A stretch of DNA of 64,000 nt, taken from assembly GCA_022225965.2 (NCBI GenBank), contig JAKJXP020000029.1, forward strand, positions 186,001 through 250,000, written 5' to 3'. The stretch comes from Diatrype stigma. Taxonomy: Eukaryota; Ascomycota; Sordariomycetes; Xylariales; Diatrypaceae. The position numbers and the translations under genes are program-made. The notes below the pieces were generated by a model. The model had not been told where the DNA came from. It was given only the letters and a program-made list of their open reading frames with translations, and did no database searches. Below, piece after piece: positions 10,168-20,804 of this stretch (its first letter is position 1; each line of letters opens with the position of its first letter).

Positions 10168-11844
10168 ATGTCTAGAGCGATATCCCCTATTATCCTGGTA
10201 GCTGTCGCGTTTCTCTCCCTCTATGTCTTCAAGCGGTTCTCGACAAAAGCGTCTTTGCCTCTTCCACCTGGTCCTCCCACTCTGCCTATAATCGGTAATG
10301 CTCACCAAGCACCCAAGTCCCGTGCTTGGCTACAGTACCAGGCCTGGGCAAAGTCGTATGGACCTATTGTCCATCTCAACATGCTTGGACAACATGTGAT
10401 CATCCTATCTACCTCGGAAGCAGCCCATGGAGTCCTTGCTAAGCAAGGGGCGACATTTTCTGATCGTCCGCGTTTCGTCGTAAGCACGTCTCTAGTGGCC
10501 CTACAAGGGGATGTTTCTTTGGGCTAACCCATGAACCTGAAGGTAGCATTTGAGCTAGCCCTCCAAGGCATGCACATGCTACTGCGACCGTACGATGAAC
10601 GATTCAGGCTGCACCAAAGACTGGAAACCCCGGTGTTGAACCCCCGAGCGGCCAGTGCCTACCTTCCCTTCCAGACACTCGAATCAAGCCAGTTGCTGTT
10701 TGACCTTCTGAGCGATTCGAACGACACTGGGATAGACTGCCACCCGCACCTAGAGCGCACCACAGCCAGTGTGATATATGCCCTCTTCTATGGCTATCGC
10801 CTCAAAACAGCCTTCGATCCCGTGCTCCTTGCCGCTCATGCTGTCAACCACGAGTTTGGGCAGTTCGCCCAGGTGGGGGCCTACGTTGTCGACTTCTTCC
10901 CTATCCTGAACAAGCTCCCGAAATTTCTCGCCCCGTGGAAGAAAGAAGCCGCACGGCACTGGGAACGGCAGCGGTCCTTGCACGTCGGGAACCTCAAGCG
11001 CGGTCTCGGATCCTCGAGCTGGAACTTCTGTAAGGCGATGCAAAGAGCACTCGAGGCGGAGGCCATCGACATGTCGGTAGAAGAGTTAGCGCTGGACCTT
11101 GGGATCATGGCCGATGCTGCCATGGATGCCAGCACGGAGACTCTGGCCTGGTTCGTAGTAGCCTGCGTTGCGGAGAACGACGGATTTATTGCCAAGGCCC
11201 AGCGGTATCTGGACGAAGTCGTTGGACGAGGCCGATTGCCCGTGTTTGATGATCGGCCGAGATTGCCATATATCGACGCCATCGTCGAGGAACTCCTCCG
11301 ATGGCGTCCTGCGGGTGCTGCAGGTGTGCCTCATGCTACGAAGGTAGAAGGCAGCTACGGCGGATATAGGATCCCCGCTGGCTCTGTGGTCATAGCTAAT
11401 CACTGGGCGATCACTCGGGAAGAAGCGGTCTTCGGGCCTGATGTGGAAGCGTTCTTGCCCGAGAGGTGGCTATCTGTGCGAACCTCGGGCGACAAGGGGG
11501 ATGCTGCTACCGAGGTACTGAAAGACCTTCCAACAGTTGGCTTCGGGTACGGGAGGCGGATCTGTCCTGGGAGACACGTTGCACGCAACAGCTTGTGGAT
11601 AGCGGTGGCCAAACTCCTGTGGGCGTTTGACTTCGAGCCCCCTTTGTCGGAGACAGGGCAACGATTCGCCGTGGATTCCATGGCGCTTACTGATGGTCTT
11701 GTCGTGAAGCCGTTGCCTTCCAGGGCCATTCTTAAGCCCCGTGGCGAATGGGTGCGCCGAATCGTTACGGAGCAGTGTGACACTCAAGGCATGGATTTTA
11801 CTGGTATACTTGATCAGATCGGATCGACTCTGGCTACGAATTGA
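10168..11844 (+). CDS. Cytochrome P450 monooxygenase
   Basis: Two exons, 10168-10479 and 10543-11844, joined over a 63-nt in-frame intron (GTAAGC..GCTAAC..AAG) that holds a TAA. Without splicing the gene looks split into two frames. The product is 537 residues. It has an N-terminal membrane anchor (residues ~5-20), a proline hinge LPLPPGPPTLPIIGN, FSDRPRFV at the splice point, an I-helix ADAAMDASTETL (~293-305), the ExxR motif EELLR (~353-357), FLPERW and the haem loop FGYGRRICPG with Cys445. The overall pattern resembles the O-methylsterigmatocystin-oxidoreductase-like group of fungal microsomal P450s. It lies 914 bases downstream of the tryptophanase-prenyltransferase gene on the same strand. 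The simplest reading is that it oxidises the prenyl-indole product, but no substrate can be read from the sequence. I chose the ATG at 10168 because it directly precedes the anchor helix. Confidence 0.88.
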
Positions 11845-12680
11845 ATGCAATACTTACGGTCGATTCACGGTACAATGAATGAGCATTCAGGTTGCTAGGA
11901 AAACACAGGTAGCATAGGTTACGCATGCATGCTATCTAAAGAAGCTTCTCGTTTCGTGACTGGTAGATTCAGGGGTGTATGATATGTGATTTGGCGCAGT
12001 CATATAGAAGTTCAGCCTGTTCAGAAGCCTATATTAAGCAAAGACCAGGCGCCCCTTATTATAGGGGGTGACGGGGTGACGGGTCTTGGCGTGAAGTAGG
12101 TGGGGTTCCACTAGTTCGAGGTCCCGGGACCTGAAATAGTGGATCGAAGTGCCCCCGGATCTCGATCTGACGGAGCTGGCACTGGGCAGCTGGTAGTTAT
12201 TGTTCCCCCCACCTCTATTCCATACCTATTCCATAGGTACCTATAGCAAGTGAACCACTTTCAAGTTAACAACCTCAAAGCTGGGGACCGAGATGGTGTT
12301 GTATACACCACGGGGCTTAAAGACCATCAGCTTGACAACCTTATCGTGATATATTATCTCAGCAAGCATTTCTACTCCCTTATACCGAATCATTGATGAC
12401 GCACGTCTATGTAGTTGTGACTAGGACGTGGCGTCGCCAATGCATGCTGTCATGACCTGCTGAGCAGGTCATGGTCGTTATCCTCCCATGACTTCGGGAT
12501 CACGAGTATACGGACTTGGGATATAGCGATCAAACACTGCCGTGCGCGCTCATCCTCGCCACCCCTGACAGGTTAACGGCCCACTATAATTAGGTCCTTT
12601 GCTAGACACCTTGATATCGTTCCAGGCAGTTCATAGTTACAATAAAGGTTGTCACAGTAAAGGTTGTTACAGCAAAGGTT
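11845..12680. other. Intergenic region
   Basis: Between the P450 and the GH31 gene. Contains small GC-rich imperfect palindromes (for example around 12115-12135, GGTCCCGGGACC) but no gene. The end carries a 15-bp repeat running into the GH31 start. Confidence 0.5.
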
Positions 12681-12683
12681 ATG
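12639..12683 (+). repeat. Three 15-bp repeats ending at the GH31 start codon
   Basis: Units ACA(A/G)(T/C)AAAGGTT.T. at 12639, 12654 and 12669; the third overlaps the ATG at 12681. The array makes up the immediate leader of the glycosidase mRNA. Confidence 0.7.
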
Positions 12684-15257
12684 ACCATCATGGAGAAATA
12701 CAAATTCCCGTCTGAGCCTGAAGCAGACCCCAGGGCGACAGTGGTCGGGCCCAACTACCGCTTCACGATACTTTCAGACATCGTGCTCCGGTACGAATGG
12801 TCTCATGATGGAGTCTTCGAGGACCGTGCCTCAACCTTCGCCATCAACAGGAAGTTCTCCCCGCCGCAGTTCAAAACGACGCAGACAGAGGATAGGCTTG
12901 CCATCAACACCCCCTCGTTCCGTCTGACGTACGACAAGCAGCGCTTCAGCCCCAACGGCCTGCATGTCGACTTCGTCCAGAAGGGCGTTGTGTGGGGCAG
13001 CGACTGGCGATACGGAGGTCCGCCGGACAAGAAGAACCTGGGCGGGACGGCCCGGACGCTCGACGAGGCCGACGGGCGCATCGATATGGGGACCGGCATC
13101 CTGTCCAGGTCGGGGTACGCCAACCTCGACGACAGCGAATCCATGCTCTTCGACGGGCAGGGCTTCGTCGCGCCCCGCCGCCCCGGGGACCGCATCGACG
13201 GCTACCTTTTCTTCTACGGCCAGGACTACAAGACGGCCATGAAGGCGTACTATGCCATCTCGGGCCAGCAGCCGCGGCTGCCGCGCTGGGCGTTCGGCAA
13301 CTGGTGGAGCCGGTACCACGCCTACAGCGCCGACGAGTACCTCGCGCTGATGGACAAGTTCGCGGCGCAGTCGGTGCCCCTGTCGGTCGCCGTGCTCGAC
13401 ATGGACTGGCACCTGGTCAAGGACCCGCGGGTCCAGACCAGCGGCTGGACCGGCTACACGTGGAACCGGGCGCTGTTCCCGGACCCTGACGCCTTCGGCC
13501 GGGCCCTGCGCGCCCGCAAGCTGAAGGTGACGCTGAACGACCACCCGAGCGCGGGCGTGTACAGCCACGAGGACCAGTACGAGGCCATGGCTGCCTTCCT
13601 CGGACGCGACACCAGCGACAAGGCGCCCATTATCTTCGACCCTACGTCGCCGCGGTTCATGTACGCCTACCTGAACATCCTGCACCGGTCGCTCGAGCCC
13701 AACTGCGACTTCTGGTGGATCGACTGGCAGCAGGGGTCGTACTCGGCCGTGCCGGGCATCGACCCGCTGTGGCTATTGAACCACTTCCAGTACCTCGATA
13801 GCAAGTACCAGAGCCAGCAAAAGCAGCAGAAGAAGACGGCGCAGAACTCCGGCACGGGCTCGGGGGCCGGCAGCGCCAGCAGCAGCAGCAGCAGCAACGA
13901 CGCGCTGATCTTCTCGCGGTACGCGGGGCCCGGCAGCCACCGGTACCCGGTGGGGTTCTCTGGCGACACGGTGGTGACGTGGGCGTCGCTCGCGTTCCAG
14001 CCGGAGTTCACGGCGACGGCGTCGAACGTCGGGTACGGGTGGTGGAGCCACGACATCGGCGGCCACATGCAGGGGTACCGGGACGACGAGCTGACGGCGC
14101 GCTGGGCGCAGCTGGGCGCCTTCTCGCCCGTGCTGCGCCTGCACTCGTCCGACAGCCCCTGGACGTCCAAGGAGCCGTGGCGGTACCGGCCCGAGTGCGC
14201 CGCCGCCATCGCGGGCGCCCTGCGCCTCCGCCACCGCCTCGTGCCCTACCTGTACGCCATGGATGCGGGCACGAACACTGGCGGCGAGCCGCTCGTCCAG
14301 CCCCTGTACTGGGCGCACCCGGGGCTCGACGCCGCGTACGCGAAGCCCAACGAGTACTACTTCGGCACGTCGCTGGTCGTGGCGCCCGTGACGAGGCCCC
14401 GGGACGGGCGGACGAACCACGCCGCGGTCGCCGTCTGGGTGCCGCTCTCGGCGGCGCGGCACGTCGACATTTTTACCGGGCTCGTGTACGACGGCGATAG
14501 GGAGGTCACCATGTACCGGCCGCTGCAGCGTGTGCCGGTGCTCGCGCCCGAGGGGGCCATCATTCCGCTGGATGCGAACCTAACGCCGGGCTTCAACGGC
14601 TGCGCGAATCCCGAGGGCTTCGAAGTGCTGGTTGTCGTGGGTCGGGACGGCGAGTTCTACCTGAGCGAGAGCGCCTCGGACGACGCCGACGACGATGTTG
14701 GCGAAACTGCCGCGGATGGCGCCGTAACGGAGAACGAAGAGAAGGGCGATCGAATCTTCAAGATCACCTACGACCAGGCGGCCGGCAGGGTGCGTACCAA
14801 CACTCACGGCAAAGCGTTCAAGTTCAAGTTCGTCTCGCTCACGGCCCCGCCCTCACCATCATCATCACCGGTTTCCGTCACCGTCAACGGCGTCGAGATC
14901 GACGGGGCGAAGGTCACCGTCGAGACGTACTCCCTGTCCGAAGACAGCAACAACAACATCCCCGGCCTGGTCGTCGAGCTTCCCGAGGATTACGCCGGGG
15001 ATGGAGAGGACGCGATCGTCGAGGTGACGATCGGGCCGGACCCGCAGCTGGGCATCGCGGACCGGGTGGCGCGCATCGGCGACCTGCTGTACGACTTCCA
15101 GGTGGAGTACGAGGTCAAGGACAGGGTGCAGGAGATCATCAGTAGCCAGTCCCAACCGATCGTCACGCAGGTCAGCCGGCTTGCCACCCTGGGGCTCCCG
15201 AAGCCGGTGGTCGGGCCGATCCTGGAGTTGTTGACCAGCGATAGCCGGCAGTCTTGA
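12681..15257 (+). CDS. Glycoside hydrolase family 31 (alpha-glucosidase/alpha-xylosidase-like)
   Basis: Intronless, 858 residues, high GC. It has no signal peptide, so it is probably cytosolic. An N-terminal beta-sandwich leads to the (beta/alpha)8 barrel, which starts near LPRWAFGNWWSRY. Barrel motifs are VAVLDMDWHLV (~240), GWTGYTWNRALFPDP, FWWIDWQQG with Asp348 as the likely nucleophile (family motif WIDMNE), FSGDTVVTWASLAFQPEFTATASN, and WWSHDIGGH with Asp458 as a candidate acid/base. The C-terminal ~250 residues form the beta domains usual in the family. A low-complexity Gln/Lys/Gly/Ser insertion lies at about residues 375-405, between the nucleophile strand and ALIFSRYAGPG. The substrate is likely an alpha-linked glucoside or xyloside; specificity is not resolvable here. 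A second in-frame ATG lies three codons downstream (12690). There is no clear link to the prenyl-indole genes upstream. Confidence 0.88.
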   Translation: MTIMEKYKFPSEPEADPRATVVGPNYRFTILSDIVLRYEWSHDGVFEDRASTFAINRKFSPPQFKTTQTEDRLAINTPSFRLTYDKQRFSPNGLHVDFVQKGVVWGSDWRYGGPPDKKNLGGTARTLDEADGRIDMGTGILSRSGYANLDDSESMLFDGQGFVAPRRPGDRIDGYLFFYGQDYKTAMKAYYAISGQQPRLPRWAFGNWWSRYHAYSADEYLALMDKFAAQSVPLSVAVLDMDWHLVKDPRVQTSGWTGYTWNRALFPDPDAFGRALRARKLKVTLNDHPSAGVYSHEDQYEAMAAFLGRDTSDKAPIIFDPTSPRFMYAYLNILHRSLEPNCDFWWIDWQQGSYSAVPGIDPLWLLNHFQYLDSKYQSQQKQQKKTAQNSGTGSGAGSASSSSSSNDALIFSRYAGPGSHRYPVGFSGDTVVTWASLAFQPEFTATASNVGYGWWSHDIGGHMQGYRDDELTARWAQLGAFSPVLRLHSSDSPWTSKEPWRYRPECAAAIAGALRLRHRLVPYLYAMDAGTNTGGEPLVQPLYWAHPGLDAAYAKPNEYYFGTSLVVAPVTRPRDGRTNHAAVAVWVPLSAARHVDIFTGLVYDGDREVTMYRPLQRVPVLAPEGAIIPLDANLTPGFNGCANPEGFEVLVVVGRDGEFYLSESASDDADDDVGETAADGAVTENEEKGDRIFKITYDQAAGRVRTNTHGKAFKFKFVSLTAPPSPSSSPVSVTVNGVEIDGAKVTVETYSLSEDSNNNIPGLVVELPEDYAGDGEDAIVEVTIGPDPQLGIADRVARIGDLLYDFQVEYEVKDRVQEIISSQSQPIVTQVSRLATLGLPKPVVGPILELLTSDSRQS

Positions 15258-16052
15258 GTTGATGGGTGAGCTGGAGGAGTGACTAGCCAGTTAACTACGT
15301 ACATATCAAGGTAGGCAAGGGAGGTAGGTAGGCTGTAATGTAATGCTGGAACTAATAAGACGAAGCTAGTCAAGTTATTCCCTTGAATTAAATCGAGGCA
15401 AAGCAAGAACCGGAATACTAGTATCTTCCAAAGGCCAAGAAGAGTTCATCCATACCGAGAGTGATACCTTCTCATAGCTTCATGATTCTCATTTCCCGTA
15501 ATTCTATGTACGTAATCTACATATGCATGCTGGGGTCAGGAGAACAGGGCAGGGAAGAGAGAAGTGCATCATCCCACCCTGTCTTATCCATCCCCCATCT
15601 CCCATCACCCAACACCCTGCACTTACGACCCAGCAACCTCATGGGAAGAAGAGAGCGGGGAGATCATAAAAATTTGCGCCGCTGCCCTTTACCCTTTCGA
15701 ACCCTCACGACGCCGGCGCTATGCAAGAAAAACAAGATGACGCGAAAAAAAGAATAATTAGATCGCCAGTCAAACCAACCAAATGTCATTAGTGATCATG
15801 ATCATCATCCTCGTCAACATTTGGGTTTTAGGGAGCTCGAATGGTAATAACTAATCAGCCCCCCTTCGCATCCATAGACCACGACCGTTGCCTCCTCCTG
15901 ACCACGACGGGCCGACAAGGCGGTAATGACCCATCCCCACTGTCTCGACGCCTCCTACTCCCCCTCTCCAGGTTTGCGTGGAAGCAAGACATGTCAGCGC
16001 AGGGATTGGTGCTGCTGCCCCGGCCACAGCCCATCCATCCAGACAGCATGTT
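15258..16052. other. Intergenic, convergent 3' flanks
   Basis: Lies between the 3' ends of the GH31 gene (plus) and the AMSH-like gene (minus). Nothing supportable. Confidence 0.5.
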
Positions 16053-17973
16053 CTAGAAGTTCTTCCGCGGGACGGTGCTGTTGCCGTTGCTATTGCTATT
16101 ACTGCTGCTATTGCTGCTGAAGCCGGGCCGAAGATCCTGTACCTCAAACGCTAGTTTGTGGCTCTCATGAACATGCCCGGGAGGGTTCTCCGCCGCCGTG
16201 TAAAGGTTATCCACCGAGTGTTGGTGGAACGTGGCTTGCTGGGTACATCCTAGAACATGCGGTAAGCCGGGCGGATTGGTTAGGCGGAAGATGCCGTATC
16301 TGCATGTACAGTTAGCATCACTCCAGGTATATATATCCGGCAATTCGTCCGGACAGGACGAGCCCGAAGACAGAGGAGTACTCACGATGGCTGGAACTTG
16401 GGCGCACAGACAATAGCTATGCTTTCGGGGAGCATGACCTGGTACGACGCTTGGGTGTGTAGGTCGCGGGAGCTCATGAAGCAGGTCTGTGTTGGATGCG
16501 TGTGAATCCAACCGAGAATCAAAAGGTCATTATCAATGCAGTAGTCGAGTAAAGACGTCTCGTTCTCCGTTTCACATGTGTCCGAGGTGCAGCGCTGCTC
16601 CGGGATGACCAATCTGCTGATGAACAATGCGTTGTTAACTGCCGTGCCACACAGGATCCCGCACATCTCTAGGCCCCGTCGCGTGTTATCTGCCGCGATG
16701 GACAGGAACCGCTCGCGCATCGTCGCCGGGAGGAAGACCGGCCGTACCGGCTCTCCGTTCTCTAAGTACGCGGCCGGCCGGAACGTCACGCGCTGTTGCT
16801 TCTCCTTGGAAGGGACTGCGGGGCTTTCGCGAATTTTAGGGGGCGGTTTCGGGGTCGGGTGGTGCTGCAGGGGCTCTGGGGTCAATGACGCCCGCTCAGG
16901 CCAGACGGGCTGCTTAGCTGGGAGCTCGGGTGGCAGAGGCGTATGGCCGCCACTTGATACGTCGTCGGATAGCTGAGGTAAGTGTTCTTTGGGTGGTCGT
17001 GGAGGCTGGGGTTGTCTCTGTTCCTCTCTTCGAAAATCCGGCCTATGAGGATCGTAATTCACAGGCTGAGACTTGGATATCGAAGGATAGTGGTAGCTTC
17101 GACTCGTGCTATCCGTATGGGTAATAGATCTCCGAGTGTGTTTGCTAGTATCGTCTCTGCCTGGCTCGTGATCATCGACATGATCAAGGTTCCTCCTCGT
17201 TGATTCCATCTGACTTCGGAACGTTTCTTCATCATCGGCTTGTTTGTGTGCCAAGTCTGCAGTCCAATTATCCCAGAAACCTGCGATGCGACGGGCCTGT
17301 TCCTCCTCGGGCGAAATACCCGCTTGCCTTGTAGCCTTCTTGTCTGCATCTCTCCGACGTATTTCTTTCTGGGCAAGCTCGACAGCAAGCTCCTGGTTTT
17401 CACTCGCATCGAGAAGCGTAGCTCTAGAAGAGAGGGCCGGATCTCTTGAAGCATGTTGCTCGTAAGGGGAAATGGAGCGTGAATCTGTTCGCTCCGTGGA
17501 TCGTTGGTCCGACCCTCGCTGTTTTGCCCTTTTCTCTTCGGCCAGTTGCCATTCTTTGTAATCTCGTTCTATGAAGGGCTTGATCTTCTCGAGGTGCGAT
17601 AGGACGGTTTTGAGGTTCTTGAGAGTGACCTTGACAGCCTTCTTCCCATCTGTAGTCTTGGATTCGGGGTGTGTTCGAAGGCGTTCCATCAACAACACGG
17701 AATAGCGGAAGTATAGAAGGTAGGCCTTGGCGAAATTGCCTTCGCGCAGGTAGATATCCCCCTTCATTTCGAGACGAGTCAGTATACAAAGCTTGCTGCA
17801 TGTCGTATCATATCACGTCATGCCGTAGCTAGACTCACCTCATTGTTGAGAGTATGAGCTGTTCTCAGCCAGGCCTTCAGAGGAATGTTTGTGTTGAGTT
17901 CAAATGATTGCGCTCTGTCGGATATCTCCTTAATGCTGAGAGGCCGGTTGGGTAAAGCTGCAGTGGAATCCAT
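16053..17973 (-). CDS. sst2: AMSH/STAMBP-like JAMM deubiquitinase (Sst2-type)
   Basis: Three exons: 17973-17839, 17761-16386, 16299-16053, giving 585 residues. An upstream ATG at 18030 would give 604. Exon 1 and the start of exon 2 encode the N-terminal USP8-dimer/MIT-like helical domain (RPLSIKEISDRAQSFE.N.NIPLKAWLRTAHTL, then GDIYLREGNFAKAYLLYFRYS). I ended intron 1 at GAAATGAAG after a CTGAC branch site because it restores this conserved helix. A long charged, Pro-rich middle follows. The C-terminus is a zinc-metalloprotease JAMM domain: MCGILCG, then H465-T-H467-P-x6-S475-x2-D478, finishing with YGIFRLTNPPGLPHVLGC in exon 3. The enzyme removes K63-linked ubiquitin from endosomal cargo at ESCRT sites. 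The C-terminal tail is a short Ser/Asn repeat. Vps4, another ESCRT-pathway gene, is 2.8 kb away. Confidence 0.88.
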
Positions 17974-19139
17974 CGCGTCGAACGTAAGGGCGCCTCCTTT
18001 GGTGTATTCATGAAAGGAAATCGTCGTCAAGGACAGGGAATATTCATTATTTCTATAGATACCGGAGAGTAGAGCGATAACCTAGGAACCGCGAAGGCAC
18101 TCGTTTGCGACAAGTCGGTCGGTGTCGCTATTTCTGTTGCTGCTGGTGCCGCAATTTCTGTTTTCTTGCTGCCTAGAAAAAGACAGCATAGAAGACGAGC
18201 TTACGCGTCGGCGAGCTTGACTGCTTGGGTGCTCTTTTGATAGTCGACGATGGTGATGCCGATTGCCGATGCTGATGTTGAATTGGGTTTCAATCAGGTC
18301 TCGTCAAACGGTGAAGGTGAAGGTGGCGGTTGCAAGTGAATGGTCGGCGCTTTCGTATTAACGGCAAGGGCAATGGCGGATTGGTAAGTCGGGGATCTGG
18401 GGATGTTTAGTTATGTCACTGCCATTTCGGTCTTTCCATCATCAGATCATCGGCAGCTTCGACTGCGTAAGTGGGAGGTGGAGGACCCGGAGGGCTAGGT
18501 GGAGGGGCAACTGCTATATACTAAGTACGTACTTCGTACCTCATATCGTAGGTACCTGTGGGTATGTACATACAGCTGGAGGTAGCTTCCAGTTATTGCT
18601 TGCCCCGCCAAAGCCACATGGCGGGGTACTGTATTTATTTACTTCCTCCTACTAGGATTTACTTACCTGCTGGGTTGCAGATATAGCGTTTTCTGGCACG
18701 TCATTTGTGGCTGGAGGTCACCATAGGTTGTGTACCTACCTAGGTATGGTTTCAGATAAATACGTACGTGGTGGCATCATGGGAAGTGGGTAAATTTACA
18801 TAAAACATCTTCACTTACCTGGATATCATGCGATTTAATTTAACTTTAAATTTGTATATTGTATGATGCCCTTACTACAAAACTAAGTAACACAGGAAAG
18901 GCAGGCGGGCATCTGGCTGGCAGGGCAGACCTCAATGAAGAACCCCGTCTATGAGGTGCCTAATAGACTATGTACTTCGTAGCCCTATTAGTACTGGTGT
19001 TCATCACTGTTCACTTCTGTGGTACCAGGCAGCCCAGGGTACTTGCTACCCAGCCCCTATTACTCTATGGGATTTTGCACACAAAATGAGTGAGTGACCT
19101 TCACAAAGAACTGTATGTCAAGAATCAACTAAGCATCAA
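17974..19139. other. Intergenic region
   Basis: Promoter of the AMSH-like gene and 3' flank of prefoldin 6. Contains TACCTAGGTA-type motifs (around 18731-18748) also seen in other spacers of this window. No gene found. Confidence 0.5.
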
Positions 19140-19712
19140 TCAGGCATTTGCTGCTACCTGTCCTGGCGCTCCACCTGGCCCTGCCCCTGCTGCTGCTTGT
19201 AGGCCGGCCTGTGCCTGGATGATATCACCCTTCTTCTTCTCAATCTTCTCTTGGACTTCTTTGATCTGCTTGTCTGTCCTCTCACTTTAAACGGGGTCTC
19301 CCGGTTAGTGACCATGGTGGTGAAAAACAGTAAAGGAGGAAAGGGGGGTGAGGGGGGACAAACATCTCCTTGTTAATGAACTCTAGCCGCCCGTTGACTG
19401 TGCTCTCTGCCTCGACCTTTTCTTGTTTCAGGAGTACGGGGCCGACCAGTTTGTATATGCTCTCTCCCTCCTTCATGCGGTTGAACTCCTGCATTGTGTC
19501 AGACTCGGTAACCAGACCAGGTGTTATGCGATAGCTCATGGTTGATTTCATGATGGATTTTCGTGATATAAATAACTTACTTTTTGCACGCCTAAGTTCT
19601 CTTGTCGTTGTGCTTCAAGTTTTTGTCGTGACTGGACGGCGGTTTGGAGTTCATCCTGGAGCTTCTGGTACTCCTCCGAAAGAGCCTGAAGCTTGGCCTG
19701 AATTTCTGCCAT
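19140..19712 (-). CDS. YKE2: Prefoldin subunit 6 (beta-type)
   Basis: Three exons: 19712-19581, 19488-19364, 19284-19140, giving 133 residues. The protein begins MAEIQAKLQALSEEYQKLQDELQ, a coiled coil. It continues QKEFNRMKEGESIYKLVGPVLL and QEKVEAESTVNGRLEFI, the beta-hairpin and second coil typical of beta prefoldins, then ERTDKQIKEVQEKIEKKK. It ends in an Ala/Gly/Pro-rich tail. Length and motif order match Yke2/Pfdn6. It is one of six subunits of the cytosolic jellyfish-shaped chaperone that hands nascent actin and tubulin to the CCT chaperonin. Exon phases join cleanly (402 nt). An AG just before the TGAG of exon 3 defines intron 2. Confidence 0.92.
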
Positions 19713-20804
19713 GGTGAATTGGCTCTTCCGTAGCGGTCTAGTTTATGCCGACGTCCTAGTCTTGCGACTCTTAGTCTTGTGACTTCTGAATTGTTCCAAC
19801 CTCGAGATAGAAATGTTAGAAGGGTTGGCTGAATGCCAGCGGTTACCAGAGGACAGCGATTTCAGTGATGTTCTCTGCCTTCTCTGGGGAAAATTGATTT
19901 GATTGCTGCTGTTCCTGGCTGTGGCTGGAGCTGGTTATGGCTGAAGTAGGTGGTTATCTGGCAGTCTGGTAGTTAGGCAGGTACATAGGTACCTAGGTAT
20001 GAGCCTCTCCAGGCTGTTGCAACTTGGAAGTTCACGGTCTCGAAGCTCACTATGTGGTAGCTAAGGGGCCAGGACCAGGCGATAAGACGATAACTACGAA
20101 GTACATAAGTACGTACGTGCAATACCCCGCGGGCGGTTGATAACGGGCTTAGTGCTGAATAGACCCCTAACTAGGTAGAGTTTGGTTAGACCAGCGGACT
20201 GGCTAGGTATCTCTGTATCATACATACACACAGCATCTCGTGGATTGATAGGCAGGATCCCATGGACCATTACCAAGGCGACCACCACGACCCAACTCGA
20301 CTCATTGGTGCCAAGACCTCCATATCCTACCTTCCTGCCTTGCTTTGCCCTTAAGCAAACCTCATCAACACATGCCAATCTTGCCAATCACGCATCATCG
20401 GGTTTTGTTGTTCTTCGCTTCACCTGCACCGTCGAGTCTTCTCCACCGCCTTCCGTCCGAATCACGAGAAATATACAAAAGGGGGGTTCATACCTTCTCC
20501 TATAATTAACAAGCCATTGTTTCCGGAGACACTCCGAGACCTACCATACTTCTGGAGCATCAGGATCAGGGTAACACTCCTGCCGCCAACCACAACGACG
20601 ACTACAACGACAACTGCAACGACGATCGCAACATCACCACATCGAAGCCAGCAACAATAATAACCTTATTAAGTAATATACATACCGAACGATCGAACGC
20701 ACAGATATCGCCCATCATCTCCGATCGCTCGACTCCATTCCCGGACTCTATCCACCACCCGAGAAAATAACACAACACAGTACAGCCCACGCCATCCGCC
20801 CACA
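19713..20804. other. Divergent promoter region, prefoldin 6 / VPS4
   Basis: Head-to-head spacing of ~1.1 kb. Contains ATAGGTACCTAGGTAT-like palindromic motifs (19985-20000). The last ~230 bases are a CAA/ACN-rich, T-poor stretch that probably forms the VPS4 5' leader. Confidence 0.5.

Noticed and set aside
10096..10527. P450 as a truncated 143-residue protein or pseudogene
   Set aside because: The TAA at ~10525 lies in a 63-nt in-frame intron with GTAAGC and GCTAAC signals; the spliced protein matches the family through the junction.
12105..12145. Possible tRNA T-arm (AGTTCGAGGTCCCGGGACC)
   Set aside because: No matching acceptor, D-arm or anticodon arm at the right distance. Just a short GC palindrome.
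12831..14500. Long frames on both strands within the GH31 gene
   Set aside because: GC-rich third positions open other frames; none shows a domain while the GH31 frame is complete.
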